DNA of 64,000 bases from UBA5734 sp964528645 (GCA_964528645.1 CAZGSR010000006.1:18771-82770); one strand, 5' to 3'; positions 26,150 to 35,227 are shown, counted from the first letter of the stretch. A program made the numbers and translations. Notes: generated from the letters alone by a model not told the origin.

Positions 26150-26928
26150 TCCCGGATCAGGATCCGCTCGATGGCTGTGGCCCGGCCAGTTGCCGGATCG
26201 GCCGTGATCACAACAGCCGAAAACTGGCCTTTGCCACCGGCTGCTTCGTAGGGGGCAGGCAAGTGGTCCACCAGGCGGCGCAGGGAGGATGCCGGATCCA
26301 TGCCAATGACTCCTTCGACCGGGCCTGTCATTCCGATGTCGGTGATGTAGGCAGTGCCCCGGTCCAGGACGCGATCGTCTGCGGTCTGGACATGGGTATG
26401 TGTCCCCAAAACCGCTGTGACCCGTCCATTCAAATAATAGCCAAGTGCCATTTTCTCCGCCGTGGCTTCTGCATGGAAATCAACGACGATCAATGGCACT
26501 TGAAGATCCTGTCTGGTCTGCTGCAGCACCTGGTCCATGGTGGTGAAAGGATCATGAAGGGGTTCCATAAAGACGCGCCCGAGCAGATTGGCAACGAGCA
26601 CCTTGCCGGCCGGATGGTGGATCACTTTGAATCCACGGCCAGGCCAGCTGGCAGGACCATTGGCGGGACGAATAACCTGGGGCAACGTGTCGATCCGTTC
26701 TACCAGTTCGCGCCGGAACCATGTATGGTTTCCCAGGGTGATCAGGTCCACCCCCATGGCTGTGATTTCATTGGCCAGCCGGGGTGTCAGGCCCAGGCCA
26801 GCGGCTGCGTTTTCGCCATTGGCCAGGCACAAGTCGATACCATGGCGTTTTTTCAGTTCAGGAAGTTTTTCTTTCAGCATCCGCCGGCCCGTAGAACCGA
26901 CCAGATCGCCGATCATCATGATTTGCAA
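26146..26928 (-). CDS. ymdB: YmdB-family metallophosphoesterase
   Basis: Cytoplasmic phosphodiesterase; Bacillus YmdB cleaves 2',3'-cyclic nucleotides and affects global gene expression. The 260-residue protein has GDLVGSTGR at the start, GENAA near 39, LGNHTW near 65, VDFHAEAT in the middle and GTHTHVQTAD, all family metal motifs. The start is TTG at 26928, with GGAGG nine bases upstream; the first ATG is three codons later with poor spacing. First gene of the long minus operon to recO. It is next to rny, as in Bacillus. Confidence 0.93.
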   Translation of the reverse strand: MQIMMIGDLVGSTGRRMLKEKLPELKKRHGIDLCLANGENAAAGLGLTPRLANEITAMGVDLITLGNHTWFRRELVERIDTLPQVIRPANGPASWPGRGFKVIHHPAGKVLVANLLGRVFMEPLHDPFTTMDQVLQQTRQDLQVPLIVVDFHAEATAEKMALGYYLNGRVTAVLGTHTHVQTADDRVLDRGTAYITDIGMTGPVEGVIGMDPASSLRRLVDHLPAPYEAAGGKGQFSAVVITADPATGRATAIERILIRE

Positions 26929-26954
26929 ATCAACTGTCCTCCAGTCATCCGCTG

Positions 26955-26983
26955 ATTATAAAGCAAATCTGGTTAAAAATCGA
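26955..26983 (-). promoter_or_regulatory. Candidate promoter of the ymdB-recO operon
   Basis: A perfect TATAAT with a TCGATT -35-like hexamer at 17 bases, 27 bases before the ymdB start. The -35 is weak. Confidence 0.45.
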
Positions 26984-27037
26984 GTTTTGAGCACCCTGAC
27001 GGCTTGTTCCAAGGCATCTGTCTCAGGGACCAGACAT

Positions 27038-27062
27038 AAAAAAGCGTCCCTTGCGGAACGCT
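27038..27062 (-). terminator. Terminator of rny
   Basis: On the minus strand AGCGTTCC pairs with GGGACGCT (one G-T pair) around loop GCAA, followed by TTTTT. It lies 40 bases after the rny stop. Confidence 0.85.
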
Positions 27063-27102
27063 CTTCTATGTCTGTTTTGTTGTTTTCAATTGCGATTTTT
27101 TG

Positions 27103-28677
27103 TCATTTGGCGAATTCGGTGACACGGGACTCACGGATGATGTGGACTTTGATTTGCCCCGGATAATCGAGTTCTTCCTCGATCTTTTTGCAGATTTCCC
27201 TGGCTTTGAGGATCATCTCATCGTCCTTGACATTTTCCGGGCTGACCAGGACACGGACTTCGCGGCCTGCCTGGATGGCAAAAGACTTTTCGACTCCGGC
27301 AAAGGAGTTGGCGATCTCTTCCAGCTTCTGGATCCGCTTGACATAATTCTCCAGATTCTCGCGTCGGGCACCCGGACGGGCGGCCGAAATGGCATCTGCT
27401 GCTGCAACCAGCACCGAGATCATCGAGTCAGGTTCTACCTCGCCATGATGCGACAGGATCGCATTGATGACTTCCGGACCTTCTTTGTACTTGCGGGCTA
27501 TTTCAGCCCCGAGCGTGATGTGTGAGCCTTCCATTTCGAAATCGGCCGCTTTGCCGATATCATGGAGCAAACCGGCCCGCTTGGCCATCATGACATCCAG
27601 GCCAAGCTCAGCTGCCATCATGCCCGCCATCCAGCAGACCTCGACGGCATGCTGGAGAACGTTCTGCCCGTAGCTGGTGCGATAGCGCAGACGGCCGAGC
27701 AATTTGATGATTTCCGGATGGATTCCGATCATGCCCGTTTCAAAGACAGCGCGCTCACCTTCTGCCTTGATGGTGGCATCCACTTCTTTACGGGCTTTAT
27801 CGACCATCTCTTCAATCCTGGCTGGATGAATACGGCCGTCGACGATCAGTTTTTCCAGAGCAATCCTGGCAATTTCGCGCCGGATCGGGTCAAAGCTGGA
27901 CAAAATCACAGCTTCCGGCGTGTCGTCGATGATCAGGTCAACACCTGTCATGGTTTCGATGGCCCGGATATTGCGTCCTTCTCGACCGATGATGCGGCCT
28001 TTCATTTCGTCACTGGGCAGAGCAACAACTGAAACAGTCGACTCTGACACATAATCAGCGGCATAGCGCTGGATCGACGTGACAATAATTTCCTTGGCCT
28101 TGCGGTCGGCTTCTTCCTTGGCGGCTTCTTCCATCTGCCTTAACATGACAGCCATGTCATGGCGGTAGGCATTGCGGGCCTCATCAAGGACCAGATTGCG
28201 GGCATCATCAACCGACAAACCTGAAATGCGTTCGAGTTCGATGATCTTCTGACGCTCAATCTCGCGCGCTTTTTCCTCGAGGGCCAGGACATCACTGACA
28301 CGGTTGTCGAGTGCTTCTTCCTTTTGCTCAAGCGTTTCAATTTTGCGATCCAGTGCCTCTTCTTTCTGGTCAAGGCGGCTGCGCTCACGCTGGAGATCGG
28401 CTTTCTTCTCTCGCACATCTTTTTCAAATTCGAGACGAGCTTTGTGGATTTCTTCCTTCGCTTGAAGGAGGAGCTCCCTTTTTCTGTTTTCACCAGCTTT
28501 CTGGGCTTCGCCGAGCAATTTTGCAGCCTCTGTTTCTGCTTGTTCAGCAGCAGATTTTAAGGCAGTCGATTGCTTGGAAAATCCCAGGCGATAGTACGCT
28601 ATTGTCGCAATGGCAGCCAGAATGGCGCCAGTGAACAAGCCGATGACTAAATTAATTAGCCAATTAATGGCAATCAC
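27103..28677 (-). CDS. rny: Ribonuclease Y
   Basis: Membrane-anchored endoribonuclease that starts mRNA decay. The 524-residue protein has an N-terminal membrane helix (to about residue 29), a long charged coiled coil (about 35-190), a KH domain with GRIIGREGRN, and an HD domain with HDIGKA. Length is normal. The start is uncertain: the only usual in-frame start codon is a GTG at 28675-28677 whose first base overlaps the SD GGAGG, leaving no spacing. ATT codons at 28672-28674 and 28666-28668 follow; the second is eight bases after GGAGG and might be the true start. ORF coordinates are given for the GTG. A terminator follows and ymdB is next. Confidence 0.93.
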   Translation of the reverse strand: MIAINWLINLVIGLFTGAILAAIATIAYYRLGFSKQSTALKSAAEQAETEAAKLLGEAQKAGENRKRELLLQAKEEIHKARLEFEKDVREKKADLQRERSRLDQKEEALDRKIETLEQKEEALDNRVSDVLALEEKAREIERQKIIELERISGLSVDDARNLVLDEARNAYRHDMAVMLRQMEEAAKEEADRKAKEIIVTSIQRYAADYVSESTVSVVALPSDEMKGRIIGREGRNIRAIETMTGVDLIIDDTPEAVILSSFDPIRREIARIALEKLIVDGRIHPARIEEMVDKARKEVDATIKAEGERAVFETGMIGIHPEIIKLLGRLRYRTSYGQNVLQHAVEVCWMAGMMAAELGLDVMMAKRAGLLHDIGKAADFEMEGSHITLGAEIARKYKEGPEVINAILSHHGEVEPDSMISVLVAAADAISAARPGARRENLENYVKRIQKLEEIANSFAGVEKSFAIQAGREVRVLVSPENVKDDEMILKAREICKKIEEELDYPGQIKVHIIRESRVTEFAK

Positions 28678-28741
28678 CTCCAGTATTCATTTTTCAAGTT
28701 TCAATTATGGTTGACGCAAATGCGAAATAAGCATCGAAATC

Positions 28742-28771
28742 ATTCTATTAAAAACGAACGAATGTTGTCAA
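28742..28771 (-). promoter_or_regulatory. Promoter of rny
   Basis: TTGACA and TAGAAT on the minus strand with an 18-base spacer, about 65 bases upstream of the rny start. Near-consensus. Confidence 0.7.
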
Positions 28772-28784
28772 TAAAAACAGCACC

Positions 28785-29210
28785 TTATTCCGGGATGGTA
28801 AATTTTTCGTGAAGAATGCCATCCACTCTCACGACAGGGCCTTTGCTGCAGCGATGCAGGCAGGAACATGTTTTAATTTTCATGGGTTTTGGAGCCAGTC
28901 CGGGAGATGGATGGGACGCAAGATGCTCCAGCTTGGTGAGGATATCCCTGGCACCTCTGGCCAGACAGGCTTTGCCAAAGCAGATTTCATAGCGCACTGG
29001 CTTCGAACCGGTATCAGGCTGGCCTGACGACAGCTGGTCATGATCACCTGTCGCGAGTTGAAACTGGACCAGCCGCAAGGCCAGTGACGGTGAAAACTGG
29101 TGTGCACAGGCAATGTCACGTATCGCGGCATAGGCCACAGAGTGGTCATCCGTATCCAGTTCCAGTTCAGACAGTGCCCGCAGGACCGCCCTTTTCTTCT
29201 TCTCATCCAT
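28785..29210 (-). CDS. Orphan NuoE-like thioredoxin-fold 2Fe-2S ferredoxin
   Basis: 141-residue protein similar in pattern to the 24 kDa NuoE/HndA subunit. It has an N-terminal helical part (1-65) and a C-terminal domain with C77-x4-C82 and C117-x3-C121, the spacing used for a 2Fe-2S cluster; C115 is extra. The start ATG follows AAAGGAG. HndA- and NuoE-type subunits normally accompany HndC/NuoF and hydrogenase genes, but none is in this window. It lies upstream of rny on the same strand, and the rny promoter lies between the two genes. Whether it serves an electron-bifurcating complex encoded elsewhere or acts alone is unknown. Confidence 0.75.
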   Translation of the reverse strand: MDEKKKRAVLRALSELELDTDDHSVAYAAIRDIACAHQFSPSLALRLVQFQLATGDHDQLSSGQPDTGSKPVRYEICFGKACLARGARDILTKLEHLASHPSPGLAPKPMKIKTCSCLHRCSKGPVVRVDGILHEKFTIPE

Positions 29211-29225
29211 CTCCTGCTCCTTTGT

Positions 29226-29253
29226 TTGTGATCCGGACCAGATCGACTATAAT
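29226..29253 (+). promoter_or_regulatory. Promoter of the plus-strand RluA-family gene
   Basis: TTGTGA and TATAAT separated by 16 bases, about 30 bases before the TTG start at 29284. Lies in the divergent gap with the ferredoxin gene. Confidence 0.6.
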
Positions 29254-29283
29254 GCTCTTATTTGAGTATAGGAGAAAACACGA

Positions 29284-30162
29284 TTGGAAATCGTCTACCT
29301 TGTTACCGATGCCGATCATGGTCTGCGTGCTGTGGATGTCCTCGTCACGAGAACGGGCATGTCCCGCCTGATGAGCAAGCGGATCAGGCTGTATGGTGAA
29401 TTACTGAACAATGGACGCCCCTGGCGCATGATTGATCCGGTTGAACGGGGCGATCAACTGGTTGCCCGGACCGCAGGTCATAGCGGACAACCCAGCTTGC
29501 TCCGTCATCCGGCTGGAATCGATTTCGTTTACCAGGATGACTGGCTGGTGATCCTGAACAAACCTGCAGGCATTGTAGTCCATCCCACCTACCGGCATGA
29601 AACCGGAACCTTGACCGATCTTTTATCTGAACAGCCCCTGCATCCCGTGTCTCGACTTGACCGGGACACCTCCGGCCTGGTGATGATTGCCAGAAATGGC
29701 CACGCCCATTATGTGGTCATGCAGCAGCCGATGAAAAAGACCTACCTGGCCCTGGTCCATGGCCGGATGCCAGAACGCCAGGGTTTGATTGACGCCCCCA
29801 TCAGCCGGGATCCGGACAGCATCATCAAAAGACGTGTCGATCCGTCCGGGTCAGTTGCCCGGACGCTTTACCGGGAAGTGCACTATTTTCCGGCTGCAGC
29901 AGTTTCTACGGTGGAATTTGAACTTCTGACCGGACGGACACACCAGATCCGGGTTCACAGCCAGTTCGTCGGCAATCCACTGGTCGGTGAGACGTTGTAC
30001 GGGCATTCAGCCGAGGATCAGACTGACCTCGATCGTCAGCTCGGACGCCAGGCCCTGCACGCCAGAAGCCTTGGATTCATCCATCCTCAGACGAAAGAAC
30101 CGGTCCTGGTCCATGCGCCATTGCCGTCTGACCTGCGCCAGATCCTGCACCAGTTGTCTTGA
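29284..30162 (+). CDS. RluA-family pseudouridine synthase
   Basis: 292-residue predicted pseudouridine synthase. The catalytic motif is PVSRLDRDTSG with Asp126, and TGRTHQIRVHSQ follows. The N-terminal part resembles an S4-like region but is degenerate, so RNA target is unassigned. The start is a TTG with AGGAG nine bases upstream; no better start is seen. It converges on recN and overlaps it by 86 bp at the 3' ends, an unusually long overlap. Third member of the family in this window; the others are at 0.3-1.1 and 23.1-24.0 kb. Confidence 0.87.
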   Translation: MEIVYLVTDADHGLRAVDVLVTRTGMSRLMSKRIRLYGELLNNGRPWRMIDPVERGDQLVARTAGHSGQPSLLRHPAGIDFVYQDDWLVILNKPAGIVVHPTYRHETGTLTDLLSEQPLHPVSRLDRDTSGLVMIARNGHAHYVVMQQPMKKTYLALVHGRMPERQGLIDAPISRDPDSIIKRRVDPSGSVARTLYREVHYFPAAAVSTVEFELLTGRTHQIRVHSQFVGNPLVGETLYGHSAEDQTDLDRQLGRQALHARSLGFIHPQTKEPVLVHAPLPSDLRQILHQLS

Positions 30163-31852
30163 AAACCCGGGCTGCATCCAGCAAATGGTCGGCCAGCTGA
30201 CGAGCCTTGTCATCCCCACTGCCGCCGGAAAGCAAACGCATCAGTTCCGTGCTCCGCTCTGCTTCTGACAGGGTGTTGAGTGTTGTCACCGTCTGATCTT
30301 CCCCTACTGTTTTCTGGATCAGAACATGCTGGTCAGCCATGGCCGCAATCTGGGCCATATGCGTGATGCAAAAGACCTGGTGATGACAGGAAATCTGGTG
30401 TAGTTTTTCTGCGACGCGGGAAGCGGTCACGCCACTGATCCCCGTGTCGATTTCATCAAAAATCAGGACGGGCGTTTCATCAGCCTGGGCCAGGATGGTC
30501 TTGATCGCTAAAAGCACCCGGGATGCTTCCCCGCCGGAGGCAATACGGGCCAATGGTTTCAAGGGCTCACCCGGATTGGCAGAAATCAAAAACGAAACCT
30601 TGTCCAAACCGTGGCGGGGGATGGGCCCTTCCAGATATTCAACAGGGTCCACCTGCACCGCAAACTGGACGCCCTTCATGCCCAAGTCCTGCAATTGGCT
30701 GGCAATCTGTTCCTCCATCAACCGGGCAACCCGGGAACGGATTTCATGGATTTTGCCAGCCCTGGCCTTCAAAATTTCGATACCTTTATCCCTTTGCTGA
30801 GTGAGCCGGGCAAACAATGTTTCACTGTCCGACAATCGTTCATGACGATTTCTGGCCTTCTCCAGGAACTCCAGGACCTGTTCCAATTCGCCACCGTATT
30901 TCTTTTTCAACCGGTACAACAGGTCCAGCCGATCATCAATTTGCTGGAGTTCACCTGGATCACCTTCGTCCTCAAGCACCAGATCCTGCAGTTGTTCAAT
31001 CGCCAGTTGCATGGCTTCCTGAGCTTCCAGCAGTGTTTCCTTTGCCGCAGCAGCCTGTCTGCTGGATCGGGCAGCCGGCTCGAGAACCTGCTGGATGCGC
31101 GTCAGGCGGCTGGACAAAGACTGGTCCTCCAGGCCACTGAGCTCCATCAGAGCCTGTGATGCTGACTGCAGGATCTTTTCCCGGTTTGCCAGCAATTTAT
31201 GCCGTTCCGTCAAAATTGCTTCCTCACCGGGCCGTATCTGAGCGGATTCGATTTCCTGGATCTGGTAGGCCAGCAGATCCAGTTCCCGGGCGCGCTGGGC
31301 CGGATCCTGGCCCAGGTCCTGCATCTGGTCCTTGATTTCCTGGATTTTGCTGGCAGCAGCCTGATAGAGGCCCATGGTTCCGGCCAATTCCTGACCGGCA
31401 AAACGGTCCAGAAGACGACGGTGGTTCTGGGGGTCAAAAATCCCTTGCTGGTCGTTTTGTCCATGGATATCGATCAGGCAGGAAAACAACGTCCGCAAAC
31501 TGCTGATGGGCACAAGCCGGCCGTTGACCCGGCAGGTCGATTTTCCAGCTGAGCTGATCTCCCGCGACAAAATCAATTCCGAGTCTTCTTCCGCCGTCAG
31601 GCCGAGCTGATCTCTGAGGTCTTCTGGCAGCCGGTCCCAGACATCTTCAAAAACAGCCTCGACACGCAGCCGGGATGCCGTGCGGCGCACAAAATCCCGG
31701 CCAATGCGCTCACCGGACAGCGCGCTGATCGCATCGATCAGGATCGATTTGCCTGCACCAGTTTCTCCAGAAATGACAAACAACCCTGAACCTGGTGTGA
31801 GAACAGCCTGGTCAATCAGAGCAAAATCGCGAATTTCAACACGATGGAGCAT
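30077..31852 (-). CDS. recN: DNA repair protein RecN
   Basis: SMC-like ATPase recruited to double-strand breaks. The 591-residue protein has Walker A GETGAGKS at 29-36, a long central coiled coil (about 170-390), and a C-terminal ABC signature region with ASGGEASRVLLA and the Walker B FDEIDTG. Length is close to the normal 550-580, with an extra C-terminal tail after the ADHLLDAA segment. The last 86 bases overlap the opposite-strand pseudouridine synthase, so that tail is the part in overlap. It follows argR, as in Bacillus. Confidence 0.95.
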   Translation of the reverse strand: MLHRVEIRDFALIDQAVLTPGSGLFVISGETGAGKSILIDAISALSGERIGRDFVRRTASRLRVEAVFEDVWDRLPEDLRDQLGLTAEEDSELILSREISSAGKSTCRVNGRLVPISSLRTLFSCLIDIHGQNDQQGIFDPQNHRRLLDRFAGQELAGTMGLYQAAASKIQEIKDQMQDLGQDPAQRARELDLLAYQIQEIESAQIRPGEEAILTERHKLLANREKILQSASQALMELSGLEDQSLSSRLTRIQQVLEPAARSSRQAAAAKETLLEAQEAMQLAIEQLQDLVLEDEGDPGELQQIDDRLDLLYRLKKKYGGELEQVLEFLEKARNRHERLSDSETLFARLTQQRDKGIEILKARAGKIHEIRSRVARLMEEQIASQLQDLGMKGVQFAVQVDPVEYLEGPIPRHGLDKVSFLISANPGEPLKPLARIASGGEASRVLLAIKTILAQADETPVLIFDEIDTGISGVTASRVAEKLHQISCHHQVFCITHMAQIAAMADQHVLIQKTVGEDQTVTTLNTLSEAERSTELMRLLSGGSGDDKARQLADHLLDAARVFKTTGAGSGAGQTAMAHGPGPVLSSEDG

Positions 31853-31863
31853 GGCCCTTTCTC

Positions 31864-32355
31864 CTAGCTTTCAGGCTGCTGGGCGGTGCCGAAACCAGGT
31901 GCGATCAGCCGGGTCAGGACCTCTGCCATCTGCTGGGCCTGTTCAGCCGAACGGGTTGCGATAAAGACAGTATCATCGCCAGCCAGAGTTCCGACCAGAT
32001 CAGACAGCCGCATGGAATCCAGGGCGGATGCACAGGCTTGGGCCATACCGGGCATGGTCTTGATCACAATCAGGTTCATCGCCAGATCCACCGAAAGGAC
32101 TGACTCGGCATAGATTTTCATCAGGCGTCCGGAGATCGATTCGCCTGTGCGCTGCATGGAGACATACTTCTGGGTCCCGGTCCCGGTCATGACCTTGACG
32201 ATCCCCAGCTCTTTGATGTCGCGCGATACGGTGGCCTGGGTAACATCCATGCCGCTCGAGCGCATAGCCAGGACCAGCTCATCCTGCGTGGCGAGATCCT
32301 TGTCCCGGATCAGCTGCAGGAGCCTGGCCTGGCGTTCGATTTTATCTGTCCTCAT
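31864..32355 (-). CDS. argR: Arginine repressor ArgR/AhrC
   Basis: Transcription factor that controls arginine synthesis and catabolism and binds DNA as a hexamer with arginine. The 163-residue protein has an N-terminal winged helix with TQATVSRDIKELG and a C-terminal oligomerisation domain with GTLAGDDT for arginine binding. ATGA overlap with nadK upstream. An argR beside recN is a usual Firmicutes layout. No arginine genes are in this window. Confidence 0.95.
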   Translation of the reverse strand: MRTDKIERQARLLQLIRDKDLATQDELVLAMRSSGMDVTQATVSRDIKELGIVKVMTGTGTQKYVSMQRTGESISGRLMKIYAESVLSVDLAMNLIVIKTMPGMAQACASALDSMRLSDLVGTLAGDDTVFIATRSAEQAQQMAEVLTRLIAPGFGTAQQPES

Positions 32356-33212
32356 CGTGTCTTTCCCCGCAAGTGGATTTTGCCTGGTAAATCAGCAAAG
32401 AAGTGGTCCGGGCTGAGACGGATCAATTGCAGCGTCCGGTCTGCCTTGCGCACCACGACCCGATCGCCACTGTTAAGGCTGATCTCTCTGCGGCCATCAA
32501 TTGCCAGCAAAGCCTGGTAGGGATAGTCCACGATTTCGATCACGACTTCACTGGTGGATGACGTCAAATAACTCCGGTTGTGCAGGGTATGCGGACAGAC
32601 AGGTGTGATCAGCAGCAATTCCAGTCGTGGATGGACAATCGGTCCGCCCGCTGACAGGGAGTAGGCTGTCGACCCGGTTGGCGTTGACAAGATCATGCCA
32701 TCACCGGGGATGCGTTCCAGAAAGACGCCATCGATGGTCAGGTCCAGCGTCAAGATGCGAGATTTGCCACCGCGAGAAATCACTGCGTCATTCATGGACA
32801 GGCCAGATTCAATCAGATGACCATTGGCATCGTGGACACTGACCGACAACATCATCCGGCGATCGATGTAATAATCGCCTGAGATAAGGCGCTCGACTGC
32901 TTCTTCGAGATTTTCCGGCCGGATTTCCTGCAGAAACCCGACACTGCCGAGATTGACTCCAATGATCGGGATATCCTGGCAGCCAGGCAGATGAACCGCG
33001 CTGAGGAAGGTACCATCACCACCCAGGACCATGATCAGGTCGCTGGTTTCGTAACTGGCAATTTCAACGCCATGAATATCGGAAAATTTCTGGCCCAGGC
33101 ATTGCTCATCCACAACAGGGGTCCCACCCTGGCGGACGATCAGCCTGGTCAGTTCGCGCGAGAGCAGGCAGTCCTTGTCTTTGTCTTGATTGGTATAGAT
33201 CCCGATGCGCAT
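32352..33212 (-). CDS. nadK: NAD kinase
   Basis: Phosphorylates NAD to NADP. The 286-residue protein has the GGDGT motif at 64-68, LGSVGFL, MNDAVI and STPTGSTAYSLSAGG, all family signatures. ATG at 33212 follows GGGAGG by four bases; a longer frame to 33263 lacks a site. The gap of 133 bp to dxs holds no ORF that I can support, although many Firmicutes place tlyA here. A GTGACC/TATGAT pair 17 bases apart near 33260-33290 might be a promoter but is weak. Confidence 0.95.
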   Translation of the reverse strand: MRIGIYTNQDKDKDCLLSRELTRLIVRQGGTPVVDEQCLGQKFSDIHGVEIASYETSDLIMVLGGDGTFLSAVHLPGCQDIPIIGVNLGSVGFLQEIRPENLEEAVERLISGDYYIDRRMMLSVSVHDANGHLIESGLSMNDAVISRGGKSRILTLDLTIDGVFLERIPGDGMILSTPTGSTAYSLSAGGPIVHPRLELLLITPVCPHTLHNRSYLTSSTSEVVIEIVDYPYQALLAIDGRREISLNSGDRVVVRKADRTLQLIRLSPDHFFADLPGKIHLRGKTR

Positions 33213-33345
33213 GATGCCTCCCTTTGCTAGTCCATCGTCTGTCTTTGTTTCATCATAGCGCATGTACGAAAAAAGGTCACCGCAATTCGTGCGTCAAAAA
33301 ACGACAGTTTGCGACAAAACCGCACCTGCAGCGCCAGCCCGCAAC

Positions 33346-35226
33346 TCAAACGCGGACGGAACGACTGACGAGCATTTTTACCTGTCTGGCCAGGCTCACG
33401 GCATCGAGGCCCTGGTCAGAAAGCAACTGGCTGCGTCGTCCCTGGTGCAAAGGCTCGTCACGGATCGCTGACAGGTGGAACTGGCAGTCCGGGATAGCCT
33501 TTATGACTTCGGGCAGGATCATCTGGCCGAGTGAACCGGGTGATACTGTTTCTTCGACGACGAGGAGGGTGTGCGATTTTTGCAGCGACATGATCAGATT
33601 CTCATAATCAAACGGCTTGGCCCGCTGGATCGAAAGAACATCACATTCGATGCCATCCTGTGCAAGCAGTCTGGCCGCTTCCAGTGCCTCAGGAAGCAAG
33701 GTGCCTACCACTGCCAGGGTGCAGTCGCTTCCTCTGCGAACCGTCTGGATCGTGAAATCTGCGGGATCAAAGGTAGCATTGACTGTAACGGCAGCTCCTC
33801 TTGGATACCGGACTGCTGTCGGATGATTGTTTGCCAAAGCCCGGTCCAGGGCACGCTCCAAGGCACGACCATCAGCCGGACAGAGAATCTCGATCGCCGG
33901 CAAGGTCAAGAGCAGATTCAGGTCGTAGATCCCCTGGTGAGTCTCACCATCTTCTCCAACAATGCCAGCACGGTCAATCGCCAGGACAACTGGAAGGTTC
34001 TGCAGGCAGATATCATGCAGCAGCTGATCATATGCCCGCTGCAGGAAGGTCGAATACAGGGCCAGAACTGGCCTGGCTCCACCGGCTGCCAGACCGGCCG
34101 CCAGCGTGGCGGCATGTTGTTCCGCGATACCGACATCAAAAAAGCGATGCGGCAGGCTCTCGGCAAAAGACTTAAGTCCAGTACCACTGGCCATGGCAGC
34201 CGAAATGGCACAGATTTGCGGATTTTTCCTGGCTCTGGCCAGCAACGCCTGGCCAAAGACATCGGAATAGGTCAGGCAGTCTGGCTGGCCGACCGGACAG
34301 ACCCCCAGTTCAACTTCAAACGGCGCCACACCATGATAGAGGTCCGGGGCACTTTCAGCAAAGGTGTAGCCGCGGCCTTTCTGGGTGATGACATGGAGCA
34401 CAACTGGTCCATCCACCTCATCAATATTGGCGAGATGGCGCTGCAAAGCCTTGAGATCATGGCCATCAATTGGACCGTAATAGCGAAAGCCCAATTGTTC
34501 AAAAAAGACCCCGGAACGTCTCAGGACCAGGCGGTCCATTTTCTTGACCTGCTGCAGGAATTGCAGCAATCTGGGACCGGCCAGGGGGATCTTGCTGATG
34601 AGTGTTTCCACTGCGGTTTTCAGATGAATGTAGCGCCTTGAAATCCTCAGGTTTTCCAGATGGCGGGCCAGACCACCGACGTTTTTGCCGATCGACATCT
34701 GGTTGTCATTGATGATCACGACCAGGCGCGCACCAGACATGCCCGCATCGTTGAGCGCTTCAAAAGCCATACCACCCGTCAGGGCACCATCCCCGATCAG
34801 GGCAATCACTCGCCCAGGTTCGTGATTGTTGGCCATGGCCCTGACCATGCCAAGTGCGGCTGAAATGGACGTACTGCTGTGGCCCGTATCGAAAAAGTCA
34901 TACGGACTTTCCGAGCGTTTGGGGAATCCTGACAGACCCGATTTCTGGCGCAAGGTCTCAAACTGGTGCGCTCGTCCAGTCAGGATCTTCCAGGCATAGC
35001 TTTGGTGGCCGACATCAAACACAATCCGGTCCTTGCGGAAATCATAAACAGCAAGCAAGGCAATCGTCAGCTCGATGACACCGAGATTGGACGCCAGGTG
35101 CCCCCCGGTTGTCGATACCTGGCTGATGATCTTTTCACGCAATTCAGAGGCCAGCTGCCTTTGTTCATCCAGGGATAATTGCTGGACATCTTCAGGTGAG
35201 TGCAATTGGTCTAGCAATCGCCCCAT
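33346..35226 (-). CDS. dxs: 1-deoxy-D-xylulose-5-phosphate synthase
   Basis: TPP enzyme starting the MEP isoprenoid pathway from pyruvate and glyceraldehyde 3-phosphate. The 626-residue protein has GDGALTGGMAFEA (TPP binding), the DRAGIVGEDG loop and GEDGETHQG, standard motifs. ATG at 35226 with SD AAAGGGA; the track frame extends upstream through ispA. It is one base after the ispA stop, so the isoprenoid genes are coexpressed. It could feed both undecaprenyl phosphate and, in this genome, a carotenoid-like pathway. Confidence 0.96.
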   Translation of the reverse strand: MGRLLDQLHSPEDVQQLSLDEQRQLASELREKIISQVSTTGGHLASNLGVIELTIALLAVYDFRKDRIVFDVGHQSYAWKILTGRAHQFETLRQKSGLSGFPKRSESPYDFFDTGHSSTSISAALGMVRAMANNHEPGRVIALIGDGALTGGMAFEALNDAGMSGARLVVIINDNQMSIGKNVGGLARHLENLRISRRYIHLKTAVETLISKIPLAGPRLLQFLQQVKKMDRLVLRRSGVFFEQLGFRYYGPIDGHDLKALQRHLANIDEVDGPVVLHVITQKGRGYTFAESAPDLYHGVAPFEVELGVCPVGQPDCLTYSDVFGQALLARARKNPQICAISAAMASGTGLKSFAESLPHRFFDVGIAEQHAATLAAGLAAGGARPVLALYSTFLQRAYDQLLHDICLQNLPVVLAIDRAGIVGEDGETHQGIYDLNLLLTLPAIEILCPADGRALERALDRALANNHPTAVRYPRGAAVTVNATFDPADFTIQTVRRGSDCTLAVVGTLLPEALEAARLLAQDGIECDVLSIQRAKPFDYENLIMSLQKSHTLLVVEETVSPGSLGQMILPEVIKAIPDCQFHLSAIRDEPLHQGRRSQLLSDQGLDAVSLARQVKMLVSRSVRV

Positions 35227-35227
35227 A

